Source: DASUCS01 sp041166745
Lineage (GTDB): Bacteria; Actinomycetota; Acidimicrobiia; Acidimicrobiales; JACDCH01
Reading direction: 5' to 3'
DNA length: 64,000 nucleotides
Assembly: GCA_041166745.1 (NCBI GenBank)
Contig: JBEEGH010000001.1
Coordinates: forward strand, 1 to 64,000
Positions 44,161-52,980 of this stretch are shown here, piece after piece. The position numbers and the translations under genes were made by a program. The first letter of the stretch is position 1; each line of letters starts with the position of its first letter. The notes under the pieces are model-generated. The model had not been told where the DNA came from, did no database searches, and worked only from the letters and a program-made list of their open reading frames with translations.

Positions 44161-45366
44161 CTATGCTCCCGCAAAGGCCGGGTAGCCGGGAAACGGTTCG
44201 GTCCCGGGCCAGAGGCCGCTGAGCAGTCCGTGCAGATCGGCCGCGAACCCGCTCAGCGCGTGTGTCGCAGCCGACGAGCCGCCCCGGCGGGCGAGCGCGT
44301 CTAGCTTGTTCAGGTGCCGGCTCCGGCAACTCGCGAGGCCCCACTGGTAGTCTTCGCGCAGCGCGTTGCCCAGATCCGCACCGATCGACGCGAAGGTCCA
44401 CCACACCTCCCCGAACTCCCGCAGGCGTCGCCGCTCCTGTGCGGGAAGCCGCTCGAACTCGCCGGCGTGGGCGAAGTACGTCTCGGTCAGCTCGTCGACG
44501 AGGCCGGCCGGCAGCTCGGAGGCCGTCCATGCCATGGGGAACGACAAGGTGATGTTGGCCAATTCGACGGCCAGGTGCCGGTAGCAGGCGTACTCGAAGT
44601 CGAACACCGCTATCCCCTCATCGAGGATGAACTGGTTCCCGGGTCCGACATCACCTGGCGAGAAGATCATGCAGTCCTCGCTGCCGCCGAAGTACTCAAG
44701 TACCGAAGCCGCGGCCTCGTCCACGCTCTTTGGCACGTTCAGCCCCGCGGTGCGCGCGAACTCGCTGCACTGCTGCACCCCCTTTTCGAACGGTGAGACC
44801 GGTGAGCAGCGCGTGACTACACCGTCCACGCAGCAAGCGAACAGCTCCTCCTTGCCCGCGGACGAGCTGTGCAGCCGGGCCATCCCTCGGGTGAAGGACA
44901 GCATCGCCTGGGCAGCGGCGTCGGAGTCCGTGCGCTGGAGCGGCTCGAAGAGGGAGTCGTATTCGCCGAGGTCTTCCATGACGACGACGTTCCGCTGCAG
45001 GTCCGCCGCAATCAGCCTGGGTGCACGCGCCTGGATCCCGCCGAGATCGATGAAGCGCAGGCTCGCGACCTCCTGCTTCAGCCGATCCTGCACGGAATGA
45101 ATGACGTCGATGTCCGGGTTATACCGGCGGAACCAGGAGACCTGCTCGTCTGGGGCGCCGAGCCACTCGTGCGGAGCCTTGACGACCACGTTCGAGATCC
45201 CGCGAACAGTTGGGGCGAGCGTGCACTTCAGTACGACACCACGGACTCGGATCGGAGCTTCGAAGCAGTTCTGACCGAGTCGTGCCGACTCGCCCAGCTC
45301 CTTGACCAAGGAGTCCTGTGCCGCCTGTCGGACGTCTTCGACGAGTCGGTGCTCTTCGCCACTCAC
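44161..45366 (-). CDS. APH/choline-kinase-fold protein
   Basis: A 401-residue protein from the GTG at 45366 (MSGEEHRLVEDVRQAAQ), with AGGAAG upstream. VVVMEDLGEYDSL, the Brenner-like loop FSPGDVGPGNQFI and the metal motif IAVFDFEYACY place it in the aminoglycoside phosphotransferase/choline kinase fold. The usual HGD is SPGD here: the Asp and Asn are kept, the His is not. It is the first leftward gene of cluster 1, with a 118-base gap to the thiamine enzyme. It may phosphorylate a small molecule intermediate. Confidence 0.75.
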   Translation of the reverse strand: MSGEEHRLVEDVRQAAQDSLVKELGESARLGQNCFEAPIRVRGVVLKCTLAPTVRGISNVVVKAPHEWLGAPDEQVSWFRRYNPDIDVIHSVQDRLKQEVASLRFIDLGGIQARAPRLIAADLQRNVVVMEDLGEYDSLFEPLQRTDSDAAAQAMLSFTRGMARLHSSSAGKEELFACCVDGVVTRCSPVSPFEKGVQQCSEFARTAGLNVPKSVDEAAASVLEYFGGSEDCMIFSPGDVGPGNQFILDEGIAVFDFEYACYRHLAVELANITLSFPMAWTASELPAGLVDELTETYFAHAGEFERLPAQERRRLREFGEVWWTFASIGADLGNALREDYQWGLASCRSRHLNKLDALARRGGSSAATHALSGFAADLHGLLSGLWPGTEPFPGYPAFAGA

Positions 45367-45910
45367 CCGGCATACTTCCTGTCAATGGAACTTCCCCTGT
45401 TGCTGCAGCGTAGTAGAGGAGATTCGAGTGCTGCTGGAGCGTTCCAGGTGCGGCGGCTGCCATCTGGAGAAACGGCAAGGATTTGTGCGACTATTTACTT
45501 CCTCCTGGAGATGAGGCCCCGTCGGAGCGCTCGAAGGGTCCAAAGTTAAATTATACACCGATCAACCCCCCCTCGTTAATGGCGCAATACTGGCGTCTAA
45601 CGGGGTGTTTTCAGGGTGTCTCAATGTGCCAAGCTCGGCATAAGACTCTCACGCCGACTTCAGCTCTATATCCCCCGCTTGCCGCAATCTGTCGATCCAT
45701 CAGAAAGGAAGCGCTCGCCGACGCGCTCGGTCTCTTGACAGGGACCTGCAATCCTGCCAGGATTTCCCTCAAGTTGCCACGCGGGGCCGCACGATGCACA
45801 GTGGCCTTGCCACACACGGATTCGACAATATATATCTGTAATGATCCATAGGCATCATCGGCGGAACTCGGCCAGCACCTGCATTACCTTTTCTTGGCGA
45901 GGCCGTCATC
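45367..45910. promoter_or_regulatory. Divergent intergenic region of cluster 1
   Basis: A 544-base spacer between the leftward kinase and the rightward methyltransferase. It is clearly richer in A/T than its surroundings (for example GTTAAATTATACACC near 45545) and has no gene. It should hold the promoters for both arms of the cluster. I could not assign specific -35/-10 boxes or operators with confidence. Confidence 0.6.
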
Positions 45911-46591
45911 GTGACTGAAAACCTGTGGAATAGGAGCGCAGAGGCTTTCGATGAACTGCCGCTACGTCGTCAGCTTATTTCCTCGTTCGACCTGCTCTAC
46001 GAGAGCGCCGCATTCGCCGTCGCCTCCTCCGTCAATGAAAATCCCCGCATCATCGACCTCGGTGCGGGCACTGGGCTGCTCGCCGCCGCCGTGCTGGCGG
46101 AAATCCCGAACGCCGACATCATCCTCTTCGACGAGTCCGAGGGCATGATCGGGAAGGCCGTTCAACGCTTCGTCGGGCAGGGAAACGTTCAGACCATGAT
46201 CGGCGACATGACAGTCTCGTTTCCCGAGGGGCCGTTCGACGCGATCATCTCGGCCCTAGCCATCCATCATCTCGGGCACGACCAGAAGAAGCAGCTCTTC
46301 TCCCGAATCCACGAGTCATTGCTCGCCGGCGGTATCTTCGTCAACGTGGAGCAGGTTCTCGCACCGAGTCCCGAGCTTGAGCTGATGTACCACCAGAAGC
46401 ACGAACGTCATGTTGTCGAGTCGCACGCGCCCGCCGAGGAGTGGGCGGCCAGCCGGGAGCGCTCGCTGCATGACATATGCATCGATCTGGGCACGCAGCT
46501 GAATTGGCTCAGGGAAGCAGGATTTCACGAGGTCGACTGCTTGGCCAAGGACTGGCGGTTCACCACTTACGCCGCCTGGAAGCAAAGGTGA
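45911..46591 (+). CDS. Class I SAM-dependent methyltransferase
   Basis: A 226-residue protein starting at a GTG (MTENLWNRSAEAFDELP). The SAM-binding motif I is IIDLGAGTGLLAAAV, followed by the acidic end of beta 2 (DIILFDESEGM), DAIISALAIHHLGHDQK and a typical C-terminal VNVEQVLAP. It is the first rightward gene of cluster 1 and overlaps the next gene (GTGA, 46588-46591). The substrate is unknown; N-, O- or C-methylation is possible. Confidence 0.85.
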   Translation: MTENLWNRSAEAFDELPLRRQLISSFDLLYESAAFAVASSVNENPRIIDLGAGTGLLAAAVLAEIPNADIILFDESEGMIGKAVQRFVGQGNVQTMIGDMTVSFPEGPFDAIISALAIHHLGHDQKKQLFSRIHESLLAGGIFVNVEQVLAPSPELELMYHQKHERHVVESHAPAEEWAASRERSLHDICIDLGTQLNWLREAGFHEVDCLAKDWRFTTYAAWKQR

Positions 46592-47712
46592 CGATTGGTC
46601 CTCCCGTCCCTCGCCCGGAAACGGCGCCTGCGGGTGCCGACCGAGCGTCAAGGTCACTTGGACAGGGGGAGCCCGCTCGCGGTACGGAGAACGAAGCCAC
46701 GACCCATGAGATCACTTTCGACTATCGATCCGCGGCCGTATGTGCCCGGTTCGATTCCGCCGAGGTCGCCCGGGCCATCGAGAGCCAGATGCTCGCCTAC
46801 GGCGTCCGGATCGGGCAGAAGGCGGAGCGCGGACCCGTCGTCACCGTCGGCCGTCTCGACACGGCACGCGCAGCGGCTGGCTGGCGTCACATCAACGTGC
46901 ACGGAGCCGGCAACGCGCTAACGCCTGATGGCACGATGCTCGTCACCGGGCCGCCGCTGTCGTTGACCTCGGTCACGAGGCCCGACATCTCCCTGCTCTT
47001 CAGCGGCGATCGGCCCGACCTGCCGTTCATCCACCACCTCGTGAAGTACCCCATCCGCTGCGACCTCGAGCAGCGCGGCGCCTTCCTCGCCCATTCGGCC
47101 GCGGTGCAGGTGGTCCCCGGGGCGTGCGCCCTGTTTCTCGGGCGCAGCGGATCGGGCAAGTCGACCGTGTTCCTGGAGCTGGTGACCGAGGGATTCGGCG
47201 GCCTGGGCAATGACTCCACGATGATCGAGGCCTCCCCGCAGGGAGTGGATGCGGCCGCCTGGCCGCACGTCGTCCGGATCGGGCAGGACACGGCGGCGCA
47301 CAACTCGGTGCTCAGCGCTCTGCCGGAGGACTGGGCGCCGCGCAGCGGCATCGACGGCAAGTTCGAGGCCTTCTTCGACCGGCTGGACGAGGTTTTCGGC
47401 CGCCGGATCGTGGGCGAGCCCGGCACGGTGAAGGCCGTCTTCGACCTCACGATCGACACCAACGGAACCGACTTCCACAGTACCCGCCTGTCCGACGCCT
47501 CGGCGGGGGAGCTCGTCGAGCGCTCGCTCGTCCAGGACAGGCTTCCCACCGGCTGGCTGCCCAGCTGGACGTGGGAGCCCGACTTCGACGGCATCAGATC
47601 GGTCGGAGAGCGTCTTGTGCGCGAGTCTGCCTTCTACCGTCTCGAAATCGGCGTCGGAGATCCGTCGTGGCCAAAGCGGCTCGGAGAGCGGCTGCGCGAG
47701 ATCGTTCGTTAG
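46588..47712 (+). CDS. HPr-kinase-like P-loop protein
   Basis: A 374-residue protein. The GTG at 46588 overlaps the methyltransferase stop. After about 170 residues of unknown fold comes FLAHSAAVQVVPGACALFLG and the Walker A loop GRSGSGKST, followed by GLGNDSTMIEAS. This is the arrangement of HPr kinase/PEPCK-like proteins that recur in peptide natural-product clusters as small-molecule or peptide kinases. No PTS genes are nearby, so regulation of HPr is unlikely. Confidence 0.75.
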   Translation: MTIGPPVPRPETAPAGADRASRSLGQGEPARGTENEATTHEITFDYRSAAVCARFDSAEVARAIESQMLAYGVRIGQKAERGPVVTVGRLDTARAAAGWRHINVHGAGNALTPDGTMLVTGPPLSLTSVTRPDISLLFSGDRPDLPFIHHLVKYPIRCDLEQRGAFLAHSAAVQVVPGACALFLGRSGSGKSTVFLELVTEGFGGLGNDSTMIEASPQGVDAAAWPHVVRIGQDTAAHNSVLSALPEDWAPRSGIDGKFEAFFDRLDEVFGRRIVGEPGTVKAVFDLTIDTNGTDFHSTRLSDASAGELVERSLVQDRLPTGWLPSWTWEPDFDGIRSVGERLVRESAFYRLEIGVGDPSWPKRLGERLREIVR

Positions 47713-47771
47713 CGTCGCGAAAAGCATGTCCGCGGAACGAGGCCCCAGGCTCACCGCGGAGAAAGGCACTC

Positions 47772-48572
47772 ATGACCGAGCCGACCATCGGGGCGGTGGC
47801 ACCCGCGCCGGCGCCAGACCTCGCCGGACGGACACTGCGGCCCAGGAAGGAGCAGCCCTGGACGGCCGTCATCCGGCCGGCGAGCGGGAAGCCGCTCGGC
47901 CGGGTCGTCGCCGTGCCCCACTCCGGCTCCGGTCCTAACGCGCTGGCGCCGCTCCTGCGGCTGTTGCCCGACGGCCTCGAGGTCGTCGGCGTCACCCTGC
48001 CAGGGCGAGAGCGTCGACTCCGCGAGAGTCTCGACACGTATTCGGACCCGGCCGCCGTGGTGAGCACCGTCATCGGGGAACTGGTGGCCGCGGCGCCGCT
48101 GCCCACCGTCCTGTTCGGGCACAGCATGGGCGCCGCCCTCGCGACCGCTCTCGCCCTCGCAGCACCTGAGCTGTGCCAGGGGCTGGTCCTGAGTGCCTAC
48201 CCCGCACCCGTCACGACCCCGGGGCGGGAAGAAGTGTCCGAGGACGCGCTCGAGGACCTCGTCAGACTGGGCGGCGGCACTCCCGGGGAACTGTTGGAGG
48301 ATCCGAGCCTCCGGAGCTTGGTGTTCAGCAGGCTGCGCAGCGACGTGAGGTTGGGCCGCCGCCTCATCGAGGGCAACGCCGGGAGGCTCCTGCCGGTCGT
48401 CCCCGTCGTCCTCAACGGGCGTGACGACGCCGTGGCACCACCGGTGGTGGTCGACCCCTGGACTTCGGCCGAGCCGCCGCGCCGCCTCGTCTTCCCCGGC
48501 GGCCACTTCTACCTCCTCGACCAGGAAAACCAGGAAGCCGTCGCGGCGGAGGTCGCCGCCGCCCTGCCATGA
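47772..48572 (+). CDS. Type II thioesterase
   Basis: A 266-residue alpha/beta hydrolase starting MTEPTIGAVAPAPAPDL, with GGAGAAAGG upstream. The sequence VVAVPHSGSGPNALAPLL, VTLPGRERRL, the nucleophile elbow FGHSMGAALATALALAAPEL (Ser), NGRDDAVA (Asp) and FPGGHFYLL (His) give a full catalytic triad of the GrsT type. It should clear misloaded carriers of the NRPS or release its product. It is the last rightward gene of cluster 1. Confidence 0.9.
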   Translation: MTEPTIGAVAPAPAPDLAGRTLRPRKEQPWTAVIRPASGKPLGRVVAVPHSGSGPNALAPLLRLLPDGLEVVGVTLPGRERRLRESLDTYSDPAAVVSTVIGELVAAAPLPTVLFGHSMGAALATALALAAPELCQGLVLSAYPAPVTTPGREEVSEDALEDLVRLGGGTPGELLEDPSLRSLVFSRLRSDVRLGRRLIEGNAGRLLPVVPVVLNGRDDAVAPPVVVDPWTSAEPPRRLVFPGGHFYLLDQENQEAVAAEVAAALP

Positions 48573-49061
48573 CCGGGCGGCCTCGGCCGCATCAGGATTC
48601 CGCCCGTGCTCATCGGAGCCCAGCCGCCGGAGTAGCATGAACACCATCGGTACGCGCCGGTAGAAGACGTCCGCTTCAAAACGCCGCTCGCGCCGGGCCA
48701 CGCCTGTCAAGGTCAGCGAGCAGCGCGGCCGCTGAATCGGCGGCATCCACCAAGTCGGGGGTACGTCATATCGCGCTGTGACGGCATACCCGGTGGCGTA
48801 GCCCCAGGTCCCGAGCTTCCGAAGCTCCGGCACCCAACGATCGAGGAGGTGAAGCAACTGGCCGGCCTGGCCGGATCGGCGCACCGATGAGAGCAGCAGC
48901 AGTTCGAGCGGCATCGCGTACATCAAGGACTACAGCCGACGAGCCGCACCGTTCCGTTGGACCTACCACGGCCGTCCACTGAAGGGGCGCGTAAGTCACA
49001 ATGACTTACGCGCCAGAGCACTAGTGTCCGGAAGCATTGACCCGCACCTCCAGGGCGTCCT
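48573..49061. other. Cluster 1 right border, possible remnant
   Basis: No complete gene. A minus-strand frame from 48926 reads a plausible protein start (MPLELLLLSSVRRSGQAGQL, later WGYATGYAVTARYDVPPTWW) but runs on antisense through the thioesterase, so at most a truncated remnant remains. Confidence 0.45.
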
Positions 49062-49493
49062 ATGAACGCAACGATACTGAAGTTCGGCTATCCCGACTCA
49101 TGCTTGGCGGAGTATGAGTACTGGGTCGTGCTGCTCCGCCCTAAGCAAGTAACTGCAGGCTGCATGGTGCTCGCGTGCAAGGAAGACGTTGTCTCCCTTG
49201 CGGGGGTTTCGCCGGCGGCGGGACAAGAACTCCCGATCGCGGCACGAGGCATCGAACGGGCGCTCGGGGCGTCGCTTCGCCCAGCGAAGTTGAACTACCT
49301 CGCGCTCATGATGGTGGACCCACACGTGCACTTCCACGTCATACCTCGGTACTCTGAGCCCGTTCAGGTGGGGGCTATAAAGATGACAGACCCAGGGTGG
49401 CCGAAGCCTCCTGACCTTCAGGCCGTCCAAGATCTGATGCCGAGTGACACTGAACATCTGAGACAACTGCTGAGGAATGCTTGGCCACAGTGA
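49062..49493 (+). CDS. HIT-family protein
   Basis: A 143-residue protein starting MNATILKFGYPDSCLAEY. The histidine-triad motif is DPHVHFHVIPRY (HxHxH), with ALMMVDPH before it. HIT proteins are cytoplasmic nucleotide hydrolases or transferases acting on dinucleoside polyphosphates or AMP conjugates. The local neighbours (a deaminase-like and a PurA-like gene) also handle purines, which may be meaningful. Confidence 0.85.
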   Translation: MNATILKFGYPDSCLAEYEYWVVLLRPKQVTAGCMVLACKEDVVSLAGVSPAAGQELPIAARGIERALGASLRPAKLNYLALMMVDPHVHFHVIPRYSEPVQVGAIKMTDPGWPKPPDLQAVQDLMPSDTEHLRQLLRNAWPQ

Positions 49494-50097
49494 GTGGTCA
49501 CCCATGCGACCCGGGAAGGGGTCTGCTGCACGGTTGGTGACGGTGGTTGAGACACTTCATGCTGCTTCGTCGTCGTCCTGAGCGCATGGCGGCGCCTCCG
49601 TGACCTGCACGAACGAGAACAGGGACGGACCGAGCCGGACCAGACGGCGCCTGTACTCATAACCCGACGGGTGGTCGCTAATGGGGTGCGGGACACGATC
49701 GCCCCAACCCCCGCTGGGAGACATGTCGCTCAGTTGGGCGCGTCGAGCCCGTTCTCGGACGCTCCGTGAATCGGCACTCCATGGACGTGCTCACGCCGTT
49801 TCTTCCGCTCGCTTTCGGGACAGTCCAGCCGCTTGTGCGTAAGAAGCAGGAGAACCGTCGGCCTGTGCGCTTGCGAGAGGCAGCGGCGGGACCCTATTGG
49901 CCGGGGTCGACACTGTGCCCGAGCCGGCGTTGAGGTCGCGGAGTTGCGCCAGGTTGAGCGTGGTTATGGGCGCACGATCTGGGACACGCAGCCGTCGTTG
50001 GCGAGCAACCCGAGCCGTCGATCGGGTCGGTGTACGTATCTCGATGGCGAGCTAGGGACTCGCGAGCGTCGCGAGTTCCGCTGCCCAGTCCCGGCCC
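49494..50097. other. Gene-free stretch
   Basis: About 600 bases with no supported gene on either strand; the frames present have no ribosome site and unnatural composition. The read-through end of the TadA-like frame lies here but should not be coding. Confidence 0.5.
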
Positions 50098-50559
50098 TAC
50101 CCAGGCGGAGCCGCAGACGCGTACTCGGCGAACAGTTGGGCGCTTGCCGCGCTCGGTACGCCCCCTCTAGGACCGGGATCGCGTAGCCCGGCATCGACTC
50201 ACGTTTCCGCCGGCGATCCCAGTCGGCGAACGCCTCGCAGCCGCCGTCGCTCGGCGACCTGAGCGCGTGTACGACCCGGCCCATCCGCGCCGTGAACGCC
50301 GCACCTAGGCACATTATGCAAGGCTCCAACGTCACGTACGGCGTTGCTCGTTCTCGACGTCCCCGCAGGCGACCGTCCGCTCGATCAAGCGCCAGCAGAT
50401 CGGCGTAAACGAGTAGACGGCCTTGCGTGCGCTCCCCGGTGTGCGCCTCGGCAAGGACCTCTTCGTCGGCCACAACGACTGCCCGATCGGCATCTCCCCG
50501 CCCGCCATGCCCTCGGTCGCAATGGCAAGAGCCCGGGACAAGCACTGCTCGTCATCCAT
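50098..50559 (-). pseudogene. TadA-like nucleoside deaminase, frameshifted
   Basis: Three frame segments make one 153-residue deaminase: MDDEQCLSRALAIATEGMAG to EMPIG, then AVVVADEEVLAEAHTGERTQ through VTLEPCIMCLGAAFTARMGR, then SAQLFAEYASAAPPG. Adding one base at CCC 50482-50484 and one at CC 50147-50148 restores a single frame with a natural stop at 50098. The zinc PCxxC motif is intact, but the expected HAE/HAD motif reads VYADLLAL, replacing the zinc/catalytic His with Tyr. So the protein is either decayed or no longer a deaminase. Confidence 0.7.
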
Positions 50560-50771
50560 CTCGACGATTCTGCACCCCGGTTGAGTCAGCAGCGTCGGAG
50601 CGTCACGCCGGGCCGTCCTCGCGAACAACACAGTCGAGCGCACCGGAGTGCGTCGGATAGTGTCGGAGATCGCGAGCGGACCCACTCGGGTGCGGATCTC
50701 CGGCCACAGCGGCCAGACGGAACAAGGCAGAGCTCGCTTCCAACGACCTGGCCGAGTTGGAGGTTCTGCAC

Positions 50772-52004
50772 ATGCCCTCGCACCCCACTTCGAGGACGCG
50801 CTCGCCGCACCACCCGATCACCGTCGTCGCCGGGCTGCAGTTCGGCGACGAAGGCAAGGGACAAGTGGTCGATGCGCTCGCAGCCGAGCATGACGTGATC
50901 GTGCGGGTGAACGGCGGTGCGAACGCTGGCCACTCAGTTCGCGTTGCTGGCGAACGATTCGCGCTACATCTCGTCCCGTCCGGCATCCTGCGCCCCACAA
51001 CCTTGAACGTTCTCGCCAACGGGGTGGCGATCGATCCCGACGTGCTCCTCGAGGAGGTCGACGGGCTCCGTCAGCGCGGGATCGAGATGGACGGCCGGCT
51101 CGTACTCTCGCACGCGGCCCATGTCGTGATGCCATGGCACACGGTCGAGGACCGCTTGCGCGATCGCGCATCGGGACTCGGTACGACGGGACGCGGTATC
51201 GGCCCGGCATATGCGGACAAGGCGCTGCGTGACTGCGCGATCCGGGTGTGCGACCTCCTCGATCCCGGCACACTGTCGCGGCGCGTGCCTGAGATCGTGG
51301 CCGTCAAGAACGCGACGCTCGGCGCGCTCGCAGGGCACGTCGGCGAGGCATTCGAGCCATTCGGCGCTGCGGCGATCGGCGACCGGTGTGCTGCCTGGGG
51401 TGAAGTGCTGAGGCCGTTCGTTGTCGACACCTCTGAACTTCTGTTCGACGCTCTGGACGACGGAAGGCGAGTACTCGTCGAAGGCGCCCATGCTGCAGGT
51501 CTTGACGTCGAACAGGGGACGTACCCCTACGTCACGTCGAGCGTGTGTCTGCCCAACGGCGTGGCCGCTGGTGCCGGCCTGCCCGATGGGTGCTTGGGCC
51601 GTGTGGTCGGAGTCGTGAAGGCGTACACGTCACGAGTTGGCGCCGGTCCCTTTCCAACCGAGTCCCACGGGACCGATGCGGATTGGCTGCGTGAGCGCGG
51701 GCGGGAATACGGCACGACGACCGGACGGCCGCGGCGAGTCGGGGGGCTCGACGTCCCGGCGATTGCCCGCCTCGCTCGCGTCGGTGGGGTGACGGAGGTC
51801 GCGCTGACCGGTCTCGGCGTGCTATTCGACGACCCACTGCGCGAAGGCGCTGAGACAATCCAGCAGATCGAGACCTGCATCGCGCCCGTCACCTACGTGG
51901 CCGTCGGCCCCGCCCGCGACGAGCTGCTGTCCCGCGCGAGTGACGGATCCACCTGCACCCTCGGGGCGACGATCAACACGGTTCAGAATGAGTCGGACTC
52001 GTGA
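50772..52004 (+). CDS. Divergent short PurA-like protein
   Basis: A 410-residue relative of adenylosuccinate synthetase, starting at ATG 50772, six bases after TTGGAGGTT. Kept are the P-loop Asp and His (LQFGDEGKGQ, NAGHSV), GLGTTGRGIGPAYADKA, LVEGAHAAGLDVEQGTYPYV and the Asp/IMP loop GTTTGRPRR. Changed is the guanine-recognition TKxD segment, which reads LTGLGVLFDD, and the stretch before VAVGPARDE is much shorter than in standard PurA. It may join aspartate to a purine nucleotide with an altered NTP donor, or be a specialised paralogue. It faces cluster 2 convergently. Confidence 0.75.
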   Translation: MPSHPTSRTRSPHHPITVVAGLQFGDEGKGQVVDALAAEHDVIVRVNGGANAGHSVRVAGERFALHLVPSGILRPTTLNVLANGVAIDPDVLLEEVDGLRQRGIEMDGRLVLSHAAHVVMPWHTVEDRLRDRASGLGTTGRGIGPAYADKALRDCAIRVCDLLDPGTLSRRVPEIVAVKNATLGALAGHVGEAFEPFGAAAIGDRCAAWGEVLRPFVVDTSELLFDALDDGRRVLVEGAHAAGLDVEQGTYPYVTSSVCLPNGVAAGAGLPDGCLGRVVGVVKAYTSRVGAGPFPTESHGTDADWLRERGREYGTTTGRPRRVGGLDVPAIARLARVGGVTEVALTGLGVLFDDPLREGAETIQQIETCIAPVTYVAVGPARDELLSRASDGSTCTLGATINTVQNESDS

Positions 52005-52169
52005 CAGATCGTGCGACGTCGGTGAGACGATCATGTGCGCGGGAGCCCGACACCGAATCGGCGCACTGGGTCGCCACCTCCCGAGACTTCTGGCGCGACC
52101 GAACGCCGACCATCACCGAGGGCCTGGTATCCCGTGGACGATCGATACCGAGCCGGTTCGCGACCCAGA

Positions 52170-52961
52170 TGGGCGTTGTCTCGTCCACTCGACAGAATCG
52201 CGACGAGGGAGTTTCCGAGCAGGTTCGTGGTCGTCTCGTGACCCGCAATTAGGAGAAGAACTGCGGGCGATACAGGTCCGTCGTACGAGAGCGCTCCGCC
52301 ATCGACAGCCGCACAAGCCGCGACACGAGATCCTCACCGCTTGCCCGAACGCGGTCACCCAAGAACGTGCCGACGTAGTCAGAGACTTCGACTATCGCAG
52401 CCGTCGCTGCCCGGAGTTCCTCGTCAGCCTGAGTGAAGTCCGAGTCGAGGTTGCGCGCAAGGCGGTCAGACCACGCTCTTATGAGGTCTAGATCCGCAGA
52501 CGGAAGGCCGAAGAGCGCTGCCAAGACCTCAACGGGAAGGGGCCGGGCGAATTCGCGCACACAATCAATCACTTCCTTGTCGAAAACCTTCGCCGTCAAC
52601 TCGTCCACGAGGCGTTGCACCGAGTGCCTGGTACGAACGCACAACGGCAGCCGAGAACGCGTCACCGAGGACACCTCGTATCCTCGCGTGGTCCGGATCA
52701 TCGAGGAAGATGAAGGCGCGTAACTTCTTCAAGGTCACACGCTCCGGGTCATCCACCTCCAGATCCGCCCTGGAGATGTCTGAGCTACAGGCCGGATGAT
52801 TGAGGAGCGAATGGCAGTCTTCGTAACGAGTGACCAGGTAGAACCCGGCCGTACTCTCGTGGATTGACTCGCGATCTCCAAGCTCGCGATAAAACGGATA
52901 GGCATCCCGCACAAACTCGTCATCGAGCGGGGTTGTAGAGCAGCCCCGGCGGTGAATCCAT
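52170..52961 (-). pseudogene. Decayed cytochrome P450
   Basis: Starts MDSPPGLLYNP at 52961, 19 bases after the FAAL gene. It continues in other frames as LDDEFVRDAYPFYRELGDRE through DDPDHARIRGVLGDAFS, then VQRLVDELTAKVFDKEVIDC to LVSRLVRLSMAERS, then LLLIAGHETTTNLLGNSLVA. Frame breaks lie near 52930 (one added C repairs it), 52625 and 52250. After the I-helix motif AGHETT the protein is lost: no ExxR or FGxGxHxCxG follows in the remaining 170 bases. It is truncated and dead. Confidence 0.75.
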
Positions 52962-52980
52962 GGTCCGTTCTTCCGGCTTG

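Noticed and set aside
47751..48926. 391-codon minus-strand frame over the thioesterase
   Set aside because: It would lie fully antisense to a thioesterase with a complete catalytic triad; only its first 110 codons look protein-like, so at most a remnant.
50772..52004. PurZ (aminoadenine pathway) identity for the PurA-like gene
   Set aside because: The catalytic Asp of GDEGKG, which from memory is replaced in PurZ, is present, and no phage genes are nearby.
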